Shown: positions 28,665 to 37,946, counted from the stretch's first letter. The stretch is DNA of 64,000 nucleotides from Shewanella halifaxensis HAW-EB4 (GCF_000019185.1 NC_010334.1:4216001-4280000); one strand, 5' to 3'. The notes: generated by a model from the letters alone, not told the origin. Translations and numbers: made by a program.

Positions 28665-30629
28665 ATGTCAATTAAACTCCGTTCGTTCACTCTATTGTTA
28701 GTGCTGCTTGCTGTGTTATTTACAAGTTTTGCGGGCGCTCAAGATACGAAGAAAGTCCAAGGCAAAGCCAATCCCCCAATATTAGTCACTGGTGATCTAG
28801 GAAGTCTTAACACCGCCTCAAAAGCTAGCTTGCACGCCTCGGCTAAGAGTTCACTAAATAGACTATTAAACGAGAAATTTGCTGCCGATGGCGACGAAGA
28901 GATGACCGCGACCAAAGTCATGAAAGATAAAACAGGCGGAGTCCATATACGTTTCGAGCAGCAGCTCAACGGCTTACCCGTTGCAGGTGCAGGCATGGTG
29001 GTTCACGCCGATGCCAATGGTTCTATTTACGCTATAAATGGAGACTTTATTCCTAGCGCAGGCCTCCCCACTAAGCCAAACATTAAAGCCAGTGACGCAT
29101 TTAATAAGGCCAACATCAAAGGCACTCGCACTAGCCCCCCTGAACTTAACTATGTGATTGGTCGCGATGGACTCGGTCACCTGACTTGGAAGGCAAGCTT
29201 TAAATATGTCAATTATGAGGGACCCCAGCGAGACTTAGTATTTGTCGATACCATTACCGGTAAAGTCGCCGCTCGGCATCCGCAAATTATGTATGGCCGC
29301 TCGCTCATTACTCAAGACTGTAACCAGAAAACAAGACGCTGTAGAAGCGTCTCGACCAGCTCAGACACTATCTCTAGCGGCGATCAGGCAATCGATGATG
29401 CTCATAACTATGCCATCGCCACCTATGATTACTATTTAAATAACCATGGTCGCGATTCCATCGATAATGCAGGTATGACCTTAAAGTCACGAGTACATTA
29501 CAGCCGTAACTATAATAACGCCTTCTGGGACGGCAGTCAGATGACCTATGGTGATGGTGACGGGGTGACTTTCGCTCCCCTGTCGCAAGATGCCGATGTG
29601 GTTGCTCATGAGCTTACCCACGGCGTGACAGAACGCTCTTCAGGACTTATCTATCAAAATGAGTCCGGCGCGCTCAATGAGGCATGGTCAGATATCTTTG
29701 GTGCCATGGTCGACCGTCAAGAGGGGGCTGCGGGTAGTGATATCTGGCTTATTGGTGAGGATATCTATACGCCAGGAGCCCCGGGGGACGCACTGCGAAA
29801 TATGGCCGACCCGGCAAGTATGGGGGATTATGACTATTACCCCGACCGCTATACAGGCTCATCCGATAACGGTGGTGTGCATTGGAACTCAGGCATTGCG
29901 AACCTCGCGTTTCAACTTCTAGTCGATGGCGGCCAACACCCACGCAACAAAACACCTGAAGTGACCGTCACAGGCATAGGCTTTGACGATGCTGCTGCCA
30001 TTTTCTATGCAGCTAATATCAACTGTTTAACCCCAAGCTCAAACTTTGCCTCCGCCCGTTATTGTACGGCTCTCCAAGCTAAAGCACTCTTCGATGGAGG
30101 CCAGCTTAGTAGCGATCATCAGACATCTATACACCTCGCTTGGGATGCTGTTGGGGTCCCTAGCAATACTCCTCCCGAATCCAGCACGCCGATTGAGCTA
30201 ACCGACAAGGTCGTAATGAATGATCAAAGCGCCAGCTCTGGTGAGATCCAGCATTACTTCTTAGAGGGGGTTAGCGCGGGTAAAACCGTAACCTGCTCTA
30301 CCTCGTGCAGCAATGGTGATGCTGACCTCTACCTGCGCTTTAATGCTCTGGCCGAAGCGAATCCAAACAGTAATAATAACGAGTGTGGTAGTTACTCAGA
30401 AGATTCGAACGAATCCTGCACCACTGGCGCGCCATCCAGTGATGCTACAACACTCAATGCTGCGGTTCACGCATACGCCTCTTATAGCAGCCTATCACTC
30501 ACCTGCTTAATCAATAGCGATGATGGTGGTGGAAGCTGCGCTATTCGAGGTAGCAGCTGTAGTCTAGGCTCCGAATGTTGTTCTGGTAATTGTGGCGGCA
30601 AGCCGGGATCCCGAACCTGTCGTAAATAA
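28665..30629 (+). CDS. Secreted M4 metalloprotease with PPC domain and C-terminal knottin-like tail
   Basis: A 654-residue thermolysin/vibriolysin-type zinc endopeptidase. Layout: signal peptide (to about 25), FTP/PepSY-type propeptide (to about 205), M4 catalytic domain with HELTH (His315, Glu316, His319) and the third ligand Glu339 in GALNEAWSD, a PPC-like beta domain (about 515-615), and a final 30-residue tail with six cysteines (C625, C632, C638, C639, C643, C652). The C-C-CC-C-C spacing is that of inhibitor cystine-knot peptides. The ATG at 28665 after AAAGGAGCAAGGTTC is preferred to the upstream frame. Type II secretion is expected for this class, by inference. Confidence 0.93.
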   Translation: MSIKLRSFTLLLVLLAVLFTSFAGAQDTKKVQGKANPPILVTGDLGSLNTASKASLHASAKSSLNRLLNEKFAADGDEEMTATKVMKDKTGGVHIRFEQQLNGLPVAGAGMVVHADANGSIYAINGDFIPSAGLPTKPNIKASDAFNKANIKGTRTSPPELNYVIGRDGLGHLTWKASFKYVNYEGPQRDLVFVDTITGKVAARHPQIMYGRSLITQDCNQKTRRCRSVSTSSDTISSGDQAIDDAHNYAIATYDYYLNNHGRDSIDNAGMTLKSRVHYSRNYNNAFWDGSQMTYGDGDGVTFAPLSQDADVVAHELTHGVTERSSGLIYQNESGALNEAWSDIFGAMVDRQEGAAGSDIWLIGEDIYTPGAPGDALRNMADPASMGDYDYYPDRYTGSSDNGGVHWNSGIANLAFQLLVDGGQHPRNKTPEVTVTGIGFDDAAAIFYAANINCLTPSSNFASARYCTALQAKALFDGGQLSSDHQTSIHLAWDAVGVPSNTPPESSTPIELTDKVVMNDQSASSGEIQHYFLEGVSAGKTVTCSTSCSNGDADLYLRFNALAEANPNSNNNECGSYSEDSNESCTTGAPSSDATTLNAAVHAYASYSSLSLTCLINSDDGGGSCAIRGSSCSLGSECCSGNCGGKPGSRTCRK

Positions 30630-30647
30630 GCCTGTACCAATGTTCCA

Positions 30648-30671
30648 TACTAATACTAATACTAATACCAA
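30648..30671 (+). repeat. Hexamer repeat TACTAA
   Basis: Three copies of TACTAA followed by TACCAA just after the M4 gene. A simple short tandem repeat. Confidence 0.6.
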
Positions 30672-30691
30672 TCACATATTTAATTGGTATA

Positions 30692-30719
30692 AACATGCCC
30701 AGTTCTAGCTGGGCATGTT
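30692..30719 (+). terminator. Hairpin terminator after the M4 protease gene
   Basis: AACATGCCCAG and CTGGGCATGTT form an 11-pair stem with a six-base loop, then CTTGAGTTG. The stem is strong, but the U-run is poor. Confidence 0.6.
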
Positions 30720-30856
30720 CTTGAGTTGTAGCCAACATGACTCCTTCTAAAAAGCTCGAACCTCATCGCCTTTAACCTGACAAACACTATTATTAAAAAC
30801 GGCTCTCCCCATTAACTTTAACAAGTATTTCGCACTCAACCTTACCCGACCTAAAA

Positions 30857-30870
30857 TGAATTATTATTCA
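30857..30870 (+). promoter_or_regulatory. ARG box (ArgR operator) candidate
   Basis: TGAATTATTATTCA fits the ARG-box core TGAAT-4(A/T)-ATTCA at every specified position. A second, one-mismatch copy (TGAATTTTTAATCA) is at 30987-31000. Both lie upstream of the amino acid ABC transporter start at 31083. ArgR binding is inferred. Confidence 0.55.
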
Positions 30871-30986
30871 ACACCAAATTACTTTCAATACTAAGTGAAA
30901 ATCGGAATTAAGCGCAAAACACTGTTAAATTAGTGTTAACAAACAGGCTTGCGGATTAATCATTAATCAATCACACCGTTTTTACT

Positions 30987-31000
30987 TGAATTTTTAATCA
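30987..31000 (+). promoter_or_regulatory. Second, weaker ARG-box-like site
   Basis: TGAATTTTTAATCA matches the ARG-box core with one mismatch, 83 bases before the transporter start codon. In AT-rich DNA this alone is weak evidence. Confidence 0.35.
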
Positions 31001-31082
31001 AAAATATCGCATAAACATTGCTTTTGTTTTACATCCGTTTATAGTCGATGCCAGTTGAGTATTTTGATTAAGAGAATTAAAA

Positions 31083-31820
31083 ATGAAGAAGTCAGTATTG
31101 GTTTTAGCAAGCTTAGGTTTAACAGGCGCATTAATGTTAACAGGCTGCGGTAAGAGTGATGATGTACTTGTTGTGGGCACCAATGCTTCATTCCCGCCTT
31201 TTGAATATGTAGGTGGCGCTAGCGGCGATGAGATAATGGGCTTCGATATCGATTTAGCTCGTCAAATAGCGAAAGATGCAGGCAAAACCCTAAAAGTGGA
31301 AAACATGAATTTTGACTCGCTGATCGTGGCGCTCAATGCAGGCAAGGTCGACTTTATCGCCTCGGGCATGACCATCACTCCAGAGCGCCAAGCAAGTGTT
31401 AACTTTTCCGAGCCTTACTATGAAGCCACCCAGATGGTGCTGGTCAATAAAGATAACAACAGCATCAATAGCCTAGATGATCTTAAAGATAAGCATATCG
31501 CGGTACAACTTGGCTCGACAGGCGACATCATGGCGAAAAGCTACAGCCAACAGGTGACCGCCTTCAACTCAGGCTTCGAAGCCGTGATGGAGCTAAAAAA
31601 TGCCAAGGTTGACCTGGTGTTGTTTGACAGCGAACCCGCCATCAGCTTTTTGGAGAAGAATCCACAGCTAAAAATGGTTGAACTGGATTTTTCACCAGAG
31701 TTTTACGGCTTTGCCGTGGCTAAAGATAAAGTTGAACTACTAAACAGCATCAACACCAGCTTAAGCACCATGAAGCAAAACGGTGGCTATGACGCCATCG
31801 TTAACAAGCATATGAAGTGA
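31083..31820 (+). CDS. Polar amino acid ABC transporter, substrate-binding lipoprotein
   Basis: A 245-residue family-3 solute-binding protein. The lipobox LMLTGC gives a lipidated Cys near residue 21. FPPFEY, GFDIDLARQIAKDAG and the basic/polar amino acid-type VDFIASGMTITPERQ (residues about 90-105) are typical of arginine/lysine/glutamine binders. It is the first gene of a three-gene operon with permease and ATPase. The ARG-box-like sites upstream favour arginine or a related amino acid, but the ligand is not decided by sequence. Confidence 0.92.
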   Translation: MKKSVLVLASLGLTGALMLTGCGKSDDVLVVGTNASFPPFEYVGGASGDEIMGFDIDLARQIAKDAGKTLKVENMNFDSLIVALNAGKVDFIASGMTITPERQASVNFSEPYYEATQMVLVNKDNNSINSLDDLKDKHIAVQLGSTGDIMAKSYSQQVTAFNSGFEAVMELKNAKVDLVLFDSEPAISFLEKNPQLKMVELDFSPEFYGFAVAKDKVELLNSINTSLSTMKQNGGYDAIVNKHMK

Positions 31821-31827
31821 GCCGGTA

Positions 31828-32508
31828 ATGATAGATGCAATTAACACCTCACTTTTTACCCCCATAGGCGAAGATGGCTTAATCGGAATTTATCTTATTC
31901 TGAATGGCCTTAAAGTTACTTTGATTGTGACCTTCTTCGCCATGATTATCGGTTCAATTCTCGGGGTGGCAACCACCTTGATGAAGATGTCATCGAAGTG
32001 GTACCTGCGCTGGCCCGCCAATTTTTATGTTAGCGTTATTCGTGGTACACCAGTAGTTGTGCAGTTAGTGATCCTTTACTTTATTGTGCTAGCCGCACTG
32101 GATGTGGATAAGATCACCGCTGCAGTAATTGCCTTCGGTCTTAATAGTGGTGCCTATATCTCTGAGATCATTAGAGCCGGTATTCAAGCCGTCGATAAAG
32201 GCCAAATGGAAGCGGCACGTTCGCTAGGGTTATCACAAGCAGCGACCATGAAAGAGGTGATTTTGCCTCAGGCAATTAAGAATATTCTGCCATCGCTAGG
32301 TAACGAGTTTATCGTGTTACTCAAAGAAACCGCTGTGATTGGCTTTATTGGCGGCGTAGATCTAATGCGTGCCGGCGAGATCATCCGTAGCCGTACCTTC
32401 GAAGACAGTGTACCGCTATTTACCTGCGCACTGATCTACCTGCTACTGACCTATATCTTCACCTTTATTCTGTCTAGATTCGAAACGAGGTTAAAACAAA
32501 GTGATTAA
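31828..32508 (+). CDS. Polar amino acid ABC transporter permease
   Basis: A 226-residue HisM/GlnP-type permease with about five transmembrane helices. The ATPase-docking EAA loop is EAARSLGLSQAATMKEVILP, and VIRGTPVVVQL is also typical. It starts seven bases after the binding-protein gene and overlaps the ATPase gene by eight bases. A single permease gene suggests a homodimer in the membrane. Confidence 0.93.
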   Translation: MIDAINTSLFTPIGEDGLIGIYLILNGLKVTLIVTFFAMIIGSILGVATTLMKMSSKWYLRWPANFYVSVIRGTPVVVQLVILYFIVLAALDVDKITAAVIAFGLNSGAYISEIIRAGIQAVDKGQMEAARSLGLSQAATMKEVILPQAIKNILPSLGNEFIVLLKETAVIGFIGGVDLMRAGEIIRSRTFEDSVPLFTCALIYLLLTYIFTFILSRFETRLKQSD

Positions 32509-33226
32509 GATTAATAATTTACATAAAAGCTTTGGCGATAACCAAGTGCTAAAGGGGATTAGTGAGCAGATTAACCATGGCGAAGTCGTCAGCGTTATTG
32601 GCCCCTCAGGTAGCGGCAAGAGTACCTTCCTGCGTTGTATCAACTTGCTTGAACAACCTACACAGGGTGAAATCATCATCGATGGCCAATCGATATCGGC
32701 TGCAGGAGCTTGTGTCGACAAGCTAAGACAAAAAGTAGGCATGGTGTTTCAAAATTTTAACCTGTTTCCCCATAAGACGGTGAAACAGAACATCACCCTT
32801 GCACCTGTAAAGCTAAAGCTAATGACGCAAGCACAAGCCGATATCGAAGCCATGGCCCTGCTGGAACAAGTCGGCCTAAAAGAGAAAGCCGATGCTTACC
32901 CCTCTAGCCTATCGGGTGGCCAGAAGCAGCGAGTCGCCATCGCCAGAGCGCTGGCAATGAAACCCGAGCTGATGCTGTTTGATGAGCCAACCTCGGCGCT
33001 GGATCCTGAGATGGTGGGTGATGTCCTCGATGTGATGAAATCGCTGGCGCAAAAAGGGATGACCATGGTGATTGTCACCCATGAGATGGGCTTTGCGCGA
33101 GATGTATCTGACAGAGTCATCTTTATGGACGGCGGCGTTATCGTTGAAAACAGCGAGCCCGAGGCGCTATTTAGCAATCCTAAAGAGGCCAGAACTCAGG
33201 CGTTCTTGAGTAAAGTACTGAGATAA
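32501..33226 (+). CDS. Polar amino acid ABC transporter ATP-binding protein
   Basis: A 241-residue ABC ATPase with Walker A GPSGSGKST, signature LSGGQKQR, Walker B LMLFDEPTSALDPE and the switch His in VIVTHEMG. The start is GTG at 32501, inside the permease gene and shifted one frame, so translation is coupled. Length and motifs place it with the GlnQ/HisP/ArtP group. Confidence 0.94.
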   Translation: MIKINNLHKSFGDNQVLKGISEQINHGEVVSVIGPSGSGKSTFLRCINLLEQPTQGEIIIDGQSISAAGACVDKLRQKVGMVFQNFNLFPHKTVKQNITLAPVKLKLMTQAQADIEAMALLEQVGLKEKADAYPSSLSGGQKQRVAIARALAMKPELMLFDEPTSALDPEMVGDVLDVMKSLAQKGMTMVIVTHEMGFARDVSDRVIFMDGGVIVENSEPEALFSNPKEARTQAFLSKVLR

Positions 33227-33274
33227 GCACTTAAAAAGCACTTTAAAAAAAGCACTTTAAAAAAAGCACTTAAA
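33225..33274 (+). repeat. Tandem repeat of AAGCACTT(T)AAAAA
   Basis: Four imperfect copies of about 13-15 bases start inside the ATPase stop codon region and run on. The length varies through the A-runs, as in replication slippage. Confidence 0.75.
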
Positions 33275-33459
33275 TAGAATGCTTAGATAACAGACTTAAC
33301 TCTGGGTTATTTGTGAGGGGGCGGCCACCAACGGCTCCCCTTGCAATGTCATCATCTCTTGCCAATATCTATCCTTAGCAGCTCGCACTATTCGGTCTAT
33401 TTCGATACCTCTGAACTATAATCATAGATAGCGTCATTTGGCTTTTAAGAGGTAACACT

Positions 33460-33939
33460 ATGTCTATTTCAGCCCGATTAAATGAATACCTGCATGACAA
33501 CAAAATCGACTACGAGCTTGTGCCTCACCCCCATAGTTTTAGCTCGTTAAGCTCTGCAATAGCGGCCAATATTCCCCCATCGAAGCTCGCCAAAGCGGTG
33601 ATATTAGAGGATCATGAAGGTCGCAGAGTGATGGCGGTATTGCCTGCCAATCATAAAGTTAGCCTGCGAACATTAGGAGACAAGCTCAACCGAGATCTGC
33701 GCTTAATTGAGGAGAAAGAGGTCTACGAGATGTTTGGTGACTGCCAAAAAGGCGCTATCCCCTCTTTAGGTGAGATCTACAACCTAGAGACGGTTTACGA
33801 CGATCTGTTAGTCGAAGCTAAGGAGATCTATTTTGAGGCGGGCGATCACAACAGTCTAGTTCATATGAGCAGAGAAAATTTTGTCAGGCTGATAAAAGAT
33901 GCCAAGCACTTACGATTCAGCCACCAAAGCATTCACTAA
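33460..33939 (+). CDS. YbaK/EbsC-type aminoacyl-tRNA deacylase domain protein
   Basis: A 159-residue single-domain protein of the YbaK/ProX editing family, which removes wrongly attached amino acids from tRNA. Landmarks are LVPHPHSFSS, LAKAVILEDHEGRRVMAVLP with the active-site Lys, LRLIEEKEV, and the GAIPSLGEIY loop. The ATG follows AAGAGGTAACACT. Substrate (Cys- or Ala-tRNA) cannot be told. It is a lone gene; a GGGACAGA hairpin at 33970-33992 follows without a U-run. Confidence 0.88.
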   Translation: MSISARLNEYLHDNKIDYELVPHPHSFSSLSSAIAANIPPSKLAKAVILEDHEGRRVMAVLPANHKVSLRTLGDKLNRDLRLIEEKEVYEMFGDCQKGAIPSLGEIYNLETVYDDLLVEAKEIYFEAGDHNSLVHMSRENFVRLIKDAKHLRFSHQSIH

Positions 33940-34166
33940 ATTTCTGCTGCGAAAAAACGCTAAGTAAATGGGACAGAGACACTTTCTGTCCCTCAGCTTT
34001 AGCCCCTCTCTGCTGTAACCAAACTTATTTCTCCACAAATGAAGCTTCTAGACTTACGTTTTTAAAGCAGCCATAATCAAGTCTACTCCTGACAACTTAA
34101 GAGTATGTTTATCAAAAACAATATTAGAAAATCGCATTAAACATAGGAAAAAAAAAGGAGTAAATC

Positions 34167-34658
34167 ATGCGTACTTTGCTCTATATCTCCCCATTACTAC
34201 TGTTTATATCGACACCGTTCCAGGCTACCGCCCCAATAAATACAGCGGTAAATGCTGTTGCGAATACGACAGCAAGTACGACAACGATTGAGCTCAACAA
34301 ATACCTAGGCGGTACTCAAGGTAAGCTTAAAGACAAGTCAGCACTTATTTTCAAATTTGGTAATGGCAACCCTAATAATACTTGCAGCATTATCACCACA
34401 GATAACTATCTGAGACACTCTAAAAATCGTCTAGAGAATATCAATCTCAGTGAGCCACATTTTTACTTCGATTGTGAGTGGGAGGGAACCTATTACTTTC
34501 TTTCTAACCGCTATCGTACCTATGCTGAAGTCATCATTAAGCAGCCCGATAGCCAATTCCCGATGTCGATGCACATAGAAGCAAAACTGGTCAGTCTGAC
34601 GGGAGAGCGAGCTAACATTATCAGCGGCGATATCTCGTTAAGAAGAAAGTCTAACTAG
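34167..34658 (+). CDS. Exported protein of unknown function
   Basis: A 163-residue protein with an N-terminal signal peptide (cleavage likely after STPFQA) and a Thr/Ala-rich linker. The mature region has two cysteines (NNTCSI and FDCEWEG), probably a disulfide in the periplasm. Mature sequence is beta-rich. I recognise no family. A very good ribosome site (AAAAGGAGTAAATC) supports expression. Standing alone, it offers no context for function. Confidence 0.75.
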   Translation: MRTLLYISPLLLFISTPFQATAPINTAVNAVANTTASTTTIELNKYLGGTQGKLKDKSALIFKFGNGNPNNTCSIITTDNYLRHSKNRLENINLSEPHFYFDCEWEGTYYFLSNRYRTYAEVIIKQPDSQFPMSMHIEAKLVSLTGERANIISGDISLRRKSN

Positions 34659-35092
34659 CCCCCAATCCTTACCTAACGATGACGACCTATAACTCTCGAT
34701 GAATGTCCCTAACCGGATTCAAGTACTATTAACCACAATTAACCACAAACTAATTAATGAGTTGTTAAACAAGGGTTTATTGCTCACTCTCTCCCCATAT
34801 TTCACAGTTTTTTATTCAAACTATTCATTCACCACACTCAACATCGCTGTTAAATGTGACTCTAATACCAATATCGACTCAAGCTAATCTACTTTATCAA
34901 GCTGCTATGTAATATTAGCGCGCCGCAGATTTAGACCTAAAATATAACGCTTACTCAGCCGTTTTATACTGCTGTTTAAAAAGCTGTTTTATAAAACTTT
35001 TTATCAATATATAGGCATCCTAGAAACATCGATTTCTAAGGAGACTGTGAGCACTTTGACATTACTTTTGACTAATTTTAAGTGTAGAAAAA
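34659..35092. other. Intergenic, no convincing gene
   Basis: AT-rich region. A 62-codon open frame at 34699-34887 has no ribosome site and no recognisable content. AAGGAG (35037-35042) precedes a GTG at 35047 that is out of frame with the oxidoreductase gene and reads only a short peptide. Confidence 0.4.
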
Positions 35093-35668
35093 ATGAAAGA
35101 CATCAACAGCAAGGTATTGCTGATTTCGGGTCACCCCGATCTCAGTCGCTCCGTTGCTAACAGCGAAATCCTTAAGCGACTCGATACAACAAGTCTGTTT
35201 AAGATCCATAAACTCGATGAGATATACCCAAACTATCGAATTAATGTTCAAGCCGAACAAGCGTTACTGACACAAGCCGATATCATCGTGTTGCAGTTCC
35301 CACTCTATTGGTCAACCTACCCAGCTCTAATGAAGCTATGGTTCGATGAAGTCTTCACCTATAACTTCGCCTTCGGCCCCGAAGGAGACAAGCTTAAACA
35401 CAAGAAGGTGATTTTATCTATCACCTGTGGTGCAACAGAAAGTTCATATCAAGCGGGCGAGTTTAACTTCCTGCCGTTAGAACAGTACCTACAAGCCGCT
35501 GTACATCCTATCAAGGCCGCACAGATGGAGATTGTCGATACGGTTATCACCTTTGAAATGAACTCCACGGTTGATGAGGGGGGCAATCAAAACACGGTAA
35601 TGCAGTTAGCTCAACAGCATGTTGAACGCTTAACCAGCTTATTCAATCAACTGAATCAACCAACTTAA
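35093..35668 (+). CDS. NAD(P)H:quinone oxidoreductase, flavodoxin-like fold (KefF/MdaB-like)
   Basis: A 191-residue flavoprotein-type protein. LLISGHPDLSRSVANSEIL is the FMN/FAD phosphate loop of the NQO1-like family. IIVLQFPLYWSTYPALMKLW carries the flavin and dimer contacts, and ITCGATESSY is the third loop. Members reduce quinones by two electrons or act as KefF subunits; no kefC lies here, so a free quinone or nitro reductase is more likely. It is 44 bases upstream of the nucleoside transporter gene and may be cotranscribed. Confidence 0.88.
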   Translation: MKDINSKVLLISGHPDLSRSVANSEILKRLDTTSLFKIHKLDEIYPNYRINVQAEQALLTQADIIVLQFPLYWSTYPALMKLWFDEVFTYNFAFGPEGDKLKHKKVILSITCGATESSYQAGEFNFLPLEQYLQAAVHPIKAAQMEIVDTVITFEMNSTVDEGGNQNTVMQLAQQHVERLTSLFNQLNQPT

Positions 35669-35712
35669 TTAACTCACTGAATTAATCATATTCACGAATA
35701 GGTTTCTCCATT

Positions 35713-36960
35713 ATGTTGCAATCTCTATTAGGTATCACAGCCCTACTTATCGTAGGCTACCTTTTCTGTAATGCTAAAAAACAAGTTAACTGGCGCACAG
35801 TCGGTGGTGCGCTGATTATTCAGCTGACCATTGCAGGCTTTGTACTAGCCACCAGCTTTGGTGCTAGCGTGCTATTGGCCGTTTCAAACGGTGTCGCCAA
35901 TGTACTTGGCTTTGCGGCCAAAGGCATTAGCTTTGTGTTTGGTAACTTAGTGACCTTCCAAGTTGAAAACTTGGGCTTTATCTTCGCTTTCCAAGTTCTA
36001 CCTGCCATTATCTTCACCGCATCATTAGTTAGCTTGCTGCACTACATGGGCATCATGGGCTTTGTGGTCAAGGTGCTTGGTGGCGGACTACAAAAGATGA
36101 TTGGTTCTTCTAAAGCTGAATCGATGAACGCTATCGCCAACACGGTATGTGGCCAAACTGAAGCGCCGCTATTTGTTAAGCCTTGGCACCCACACCTTAC
36201 CAAATCAGAAATTTTCGCCATCATGGTAGGTGGCTTAGCCTCGATTGCCGGTTCGGTATTGGCAGGTCTTGCCGGTATGGGCGTTGAAGTTAAATATCTG
36301 GTTATGGCGTGCTTTATGAGTGCTCCTGCAGGCCTGCTTTTTGCTAAATTGATTATCCCAGAAACAGAGCAACCTGTTAATGATGTACCTGCACTGCCTG
36401 ATGATGAAAAACCATCTAACTTTATCGATGCGATTGCTAAAGGCGCGATTGCCGGTATGCAAATTGCCGCGGTGGTAGGTGCCATCTTGATTGCCTGTAT
36501 CGGCTTAATGGCCATGCTAAACAGCATGATTGGCTGGGCAGGCGGACTGTTTGGCTTTAAAGACGTGACTCTAGAGCTATTAATGGGTTATGCATTTTCG
36601 CCTATCGCGTGGTTAATCGGTGTCCCTTGGGTTGAGGCCAATGTTGCGGGTAACTTTATCGCGCAAAAACTAGTGCTAAACGAATTTGTAGCTTACGCAG
36701 GTTTTGCTCCTTATATTTCAGGCGATACAGTGGTTGCTGCCACGGGTGAAGTGATGTCACCAAAATCTGTTGCTATCATTACTGTTGCCCTATGTGGTTT
36801 TGCTAACATCGGCTCAGTGTCCATGGTGGTCGCGGCGCTAAGCACCATGATCCCTAAGCAGTCTAGCTATATCGCTTCAGTAGGCATGAAAGTACTGTTA
36901 GCCGCCACTCTTGCTAACCTATTATCAGCGACTGTTGTTGGCTTGTTTATGTCTTTCTAA
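35713..36960 (+). CDS. nupC: NupC-type concentrative nucleoside transporter
   Basis: A 415-residue inner-membrane protein of the CNT family that couples nucleoside uptake to an ion gradient. It has an N-terminal helix block with NWRTVGGALIIQ, the gate region and the substrate and ion-binding hairpin with GQTEAPLFVKP, and the C-terminal GFANIGSVSMVV, all CNT hallmarks. Length is that of bacterial NupC. It could supply adenosine for the adenosine deaminase at 18832, though the genes are far apart. A strong terminator follows. Confidence 0.94.
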   Translation: MLQSLLGITALLIVGYLFCNAKKQVNWRTVGGALIIQLTIAGFVLATSFGASVLLAVSNGVANVLGFAAKGISFVFGNLVTFQVENLGFIFAFQVLPAIIFTASLVSLLHYMGIMGFVVKVLGGGLQKMIGSSKAESMNAIANTVCGQTEAPLFVKPWHPHLTKSEIFAIMVGGLASIAGSVLAGLAGMGVEVKYLVMACFMSAPAGLLFAKLIIPETEQPVNDVPALPDDEKPSNFIDAIAKGAIAGMQIAAVVGAILIACIGLMAMLNSMIGWAGGLFGFKDVTLELLMGYAFSPIAWLIGVPWVEANVAGNFIAQKLVLNEFVAYAGFAPYISGDTVVAATGEVMSPKSVAIITVALCGFANIGSVSMVVAALSTMIPKQSSYIASVGMKVLLAATLANLLSATVVGLFMSF

Positions 36961-36990
36961 GACTTCATTAGCCCATGCGTTATCATCACT

Positions 36991-37026
36991 AAAAATGCTT
37001 ACTCTCAAGGGAGTAAGCATTTTTTT
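36991..37026 (+). terminator. Terminator after nupC
   Basis: AAAAATGCTTACTC, six-base loop, GAGTAAGCATTTTT, then TT: a perfect 14-pair stem with a U-run. Confidence 0.92.
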
Positions 37027-37286
37027 ATCACTTAATTCTCCCTCACTCCCCCTGTCATCCTCTCCCATCCCTCTCCTCCACTCGCTCAAGTCAGCTTCAT
37101 TTTAGATAAAAATATCTTAATCTTTGTGAGTTTTTAAAGTGGCTTGTTTGTTAATTGTTGTTAACTGATAGTTATTTAAGCTTTTGATAAGGTATGAGTT
37201 TATTAGTTGTACATTCACGTTGAACCTTAGGCTAGGATGCACATCAAATACGTAAAGACGTATCCTTACATTTAGGAATTTAAGAC
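37027..37286. other. Upstream region of the DUF2076 gene
   Basis: AT-rich region with no recognised operator. TAGGAATTTAAGAC is the ribosome site of the gene at 37287. Confidence 0.4.
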
Positions 37287-37946
37287 ATGACTCCACAAGA
37301 ACAAGAACTGATTCAAAACGTAGCCAATAAAATAAAGGCTAGCCCAAACAAGCCAAAAGACGCTGAAGCCGAAAACCTAATCGGCCAAGAGATCGCTTCT
37401 CAAGAAGATATCGTTTACAAGCTAACTCAAGCGGTAATCGTGCAAGAGATGGCGCTTAAAGAGCTTAAGTCAAAGAGTGACTTTTTAGAGGGTCAGGTTG
37501 AACACTTCAGAAAAGAATCTGAGCGTGGCACATTAAGCCGCATGATGGGCGGTACTAACCCAGCTCCAGTGCAGCCACAGCCAGTGCGTCAGCCAAGTGC
37601 TTTTGGTAGCTTTATGCAAACTGCTGCGGGCGTAGCTGCTGGTATGGTTGCAGGCAACCTAATCAGCAACGCACTATTTGGCGACGATACAGCTACTGCT
37701 GAAGCGGCGCCAGAAGTTGCACCAGAAGCAGCTCCTGAAACTGAAGCGCCAACTGAAACAGCGGCAGCGGATACCGCAGCGCCTGAAGACACAGGTTCAA
37801 GCTTCTTAGATGACAACTCAGGCTTTGCTTCTGAGTATGCTAGCGAAGACACTTTTGCTAATAGTGGTTTTGGCGGTGATGAAAGCTTTGGTGGCTTTGA
37901 TGATGGCGGCTTTGGCGACTTCGGCGGTGACGACGAAGATTTTTAA
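37287..37946 (+). CDS. DUF2076 family protein
   Basis: A 219-residue protein opening with MTPQEQELIQNVANKIK, which is diagnostic for DUF2076. The N-terminal half is a helical coiled coil. A central hydrophobic stretch (SFMQTAAGVAAGMVAGNLIS) could insert in or associate with the membrane. The C-terminal third is Ala/Glu/Pro-rich, then Gly/Phe/Asp-rich (FGGDESFGG, FGDFGGDDEDF) and low complexity. Function is unknown. It is a single gene. Confidence 0.87.
   Translation: MTPQEQELIQNVANKIKASPNKPKDAEAENLIGQEIASQEDIVYKLTQAVIVQEMALKELKSKSDFLEGQVEHFRKESERGTLSRMMGGTNPAPVQPQPVRQPSAFGSFMQTAAGVAAGMVAGNLISNALFGDDTATAEAAPEVAPEAAPETEAPTETAAADTAAPEDTGSSFLDDNSGFASEYASEDTFANSGFGGDESFGGFDDGGFGDFGGDDEDF

Noticed and set aside
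34699..34887. 62-codon open frame in an intergenic region
   Set aside because: No ribosome site and low-complexity composition; it looks like chance in AT-rich DNA.
35047..35160. GTG-started short frame after AAGGAG before the oxidoreductase gene
   Set aside because: It is out of frame with the downstream gene and yields a short peptide with no recognisable features; the main gene's ATG at 35093 explains the locus.
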